DNA of 6,700 nt from NCBI GenBank assembly GCA_019242435.1, contig JAFAVN010000600.1, positions 1-6,700 on the forward strand, in the 5' to 3' direction. Made by a program: the position numbers and the translations under genes. Below, piece after piece: positions 5,482 through 6,700 of the stretch. Numbering within the stretch: the first letter of the stretch is position 1; every line of letters starts with the position of its first letter. The stretch comes from Verrucomicrobiota bacterium. Lineage in GTDB: Bacteria > Verrucomicrobiota > Verrucomicrobiia > Chthoniobacterales > JAFAMB01. The notes beneath the pieces are model-generated. The model saw only the letters and a list, made by a program, of their open reading frames with translations. It searched no databases and was not told where the DNA came from.

Positions 5482-6700
5482 TCACTCGTCCGCCATCTCG
5501 AGGTCAGCTGCAGTTACCCGCACGACCTCTTCGATAGTGGTTACGCCTTCGTAAACTTTGGTCCAGCCATACTGCCTCAGTGGGACCATTCCCTCCTCTA
5601 TGGCTGCAGCTCGAAGCACCGACGCAGGTTTGCCTTGCACGATCAAGTCCTGAATTCCAGGGGACAGCAAACAGATTTCGTAAATTGCCGCCCTTCCCTG
5701 GTACCCCGTGTTACGGCAGATTTGACAGCCGACCGAAGCGTAAGGCGGGTGATGCACGTCCATGGTGAATCCGACCTTTTTGAAGTATTGGGTAGAGTAC
5801 TCGCCCGGCCGCTTACAACGGGAACAAAGCACGCGAACCAGTCGCTGTGCAATAAACGCGCGCACTGAACTCGCCACTAGAAATGGCTCGATCCCCATAT
5901 CGAGTAGCCGCGTGATCCCTCCGATCGCGTCGTTTGTGTGCAACGTGCTGAAAACCAAGTGCCCTGTAAGCGCCCCGCGAATCGCGATCTCGGCGGTCTC
6001 CCGGTCACGCATTTCGCCGACCATAATAACATTAGGGTCGCCTCGTAAAATGCTCCGCAATCCATTGGCAAAAGTCAGGTCGATTTCCGGTTTCACCGCA
6101 ATTTGAATCACCCCCGGCAGTTGGTATTCTACCGGATCCTCCACCGTCACGATCCGCCGTTCCTTGGTATTGAGACTGGACAAAAATGTGTATAGCGAAG
6201 TCGATTTCCCGCACCCCGTCGGACCGGTTACGAGAACGATTCCATTCGGCAAACTGAGCAAATGTTCGATTTTCTGTCTCGAGGGGCGATCGAGGCCGAG
6301 ACGTTCGAATGTGAACCGTTCCTGTCCCAAAAGGCGAAGGCTAACGCTCTCGCCTGTGACCGAAGGAATCGTCGCTACGCGCACGTCAATCGGTTGGCCT
6401 TCCAGTTCAAGATTAATCCTCCCGTCTTGCGGCAATCTGCGCTCGGCAATATCCAGGCGAGCCATGACCTTCAGCCGGGAGATAACCGATGCTTGTAACA
6501 GCCGGATGTTCGCCGGAACCGGGACTTCATGCAGGACCCCATCAATTCGGTAACGGATCCGAAGGTCATCGGCCATCGGCTCGACGTGAATATCGGTCGC
6601 CCGCTGCTCAAGAGCCTCTCGCAAAATCTGGTTCACGAATTTCACCACCGAAGCTTCTGAATCATCCAAGTCGAGAACATTAGTCTCTTGCCTCAAGTCC
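5482..6700 (-). CDS. gspE: GspE/PilB-type secretion ATPase, partial (N-terminus beyond right edge)
   Basis: Hexameric traffic ATPase that powers pseudopilus or pilus assembly at the cytoplasmic face of the inner membrane in type II secretion or type IV pilus systems. About 406 C-terminal residues are visible; full family members usually run about 550-600, so the N-terminal MshEN/GspE-N region is missing because the frame is still open at the right edge. A TTG at 6694-6696 is the first possible start inside the window but is unlikely to be the real one. Seen directly, in order: the N2-domain motif ATDIHVEP, Walker A GPTGCGKST (6199-6225), Asp box TVEDPVEYQ, Walker B region LRGDPNVIMVGEMRD, His box TLHTND, a zinc-type tetracysteine (CSRC and CQIC), and the end motif GVTTIEEVVRVT. 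All catalytic motifs are intact. Its stop overlaps or abuts the start of gspF, so the two are probably co-transcribed and translationally coupled. GspE versus PilB cannot be settled without the N-terminus and the rest of the cluster. Confidence 0.95.
   Translation of the reverse strand, partial: DLRQETNVLDLDDSEASVVKFVNQILREALEQRATDIHVEPMADDLRIRYRIDGVLHEVPVPANIRLLQASVISRLKVMARLDIAERRLPQDGRINLELEGQPIDVRVATIPSVTGESVSLRLLGQERFTFERLGLDRPSRQKIEHLLSLPNGIVLVTGPTGCGKSTSLYTFLSSLNTKERRIVTVEDPVEYQLPGVIQIAVKPEIDLTFANGLRSILRGDPNVIMVGEMRDRETAEIAIRGALTGHLVFSTLHTNDAIGGITRLLDMGIEPFLVASSVRAFIAQRLVRVLCSRCKRPGEYSTQYFKKVGFTMDVHHPPYASVGCQICRNTGYQGRAAIYEICLLSPGIQDLIVQGKPASVLRAAAIEEGMVPLRQYGWTKVYEGVTTIEEVVRVTAADLEMADE

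Noticed and set aside
6164..6553. Plus-strand 129-codon frame antisense to gspE
   Set aside because: It lies opposite the conserved Walker A region of the ATPase and has no coding character of its own.
1..6700. CRISPR arrays, tRNA or rRNA genes, transposase genes
   Set aside because: I looked for regularly spaced repeats, cloverleaf-like segments and transposase motifs and saw none.

Overview
The window looks like a chromosomal segment of a Gram-negative, diderm bacterium. Verrucomicrobiota (soil Chthoniobacterales-like) is my best guess. This is an inference from the Porin_5-type porin, whose N-terminus carries the 'LVKKGILTxxEAxxL' motif, combined with GspE/GspF secretion genes, a PhoB-like regulator and tiny lipoproteins. 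I cannot prove the taxonomy without a search. All credible genes lie on the minus strand, so transcription runs from the right edge to the left edge.

Right part (4247-6700): a GspE/PilB-type secretion ATPase, cut by the right edge, is followed with overlapping or nearly touching codons by a GspF/PilC-type inner-membrane platform protein. Together they form the motor core of a type II secretion or type IV pilus-like machine. A short hairpin follows gspF. Next comes a Cof-like HAD phosphatase (3339-4139), whose last codons and stop are buried in one arm of a striking 115-nt imperfect palindrome (3262-3376). That palindrome is followed by a T-rich tract on the transcribed strand.

Middle (2531-3214): a PhoB/OmpR-family response regulator with an intact phosphorylation pocket and no kinase gene beside it. 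A 302-nt gap (2229-2530) follows, holding a weak sigma70-like promoter candidate and a speculative Pho-box-like array.

Left part (1-2228): a 515-aa outer-membrane porin with signal peptide, helical N-terminal segment and C-terminal Phe. Thirty nucleotides after its stop is a 57-aa GTG-started lipoprotein gene with a good Shine-Dalgarno. A strong intrinsic terminator closes this unit. A second terminator-like hairpin follows, then a second small lipoprotein (65 aa). The two small lipoproteins align without a gap from the lipidated Cys through a shared YNPxxRxxExxWPFG tail. They look like members of one small, apparently undescribed lipoprotein family, and one of them is coupled to a porin. This pair and the long palindrome at the end of the HAD gene are the most interesting things here.
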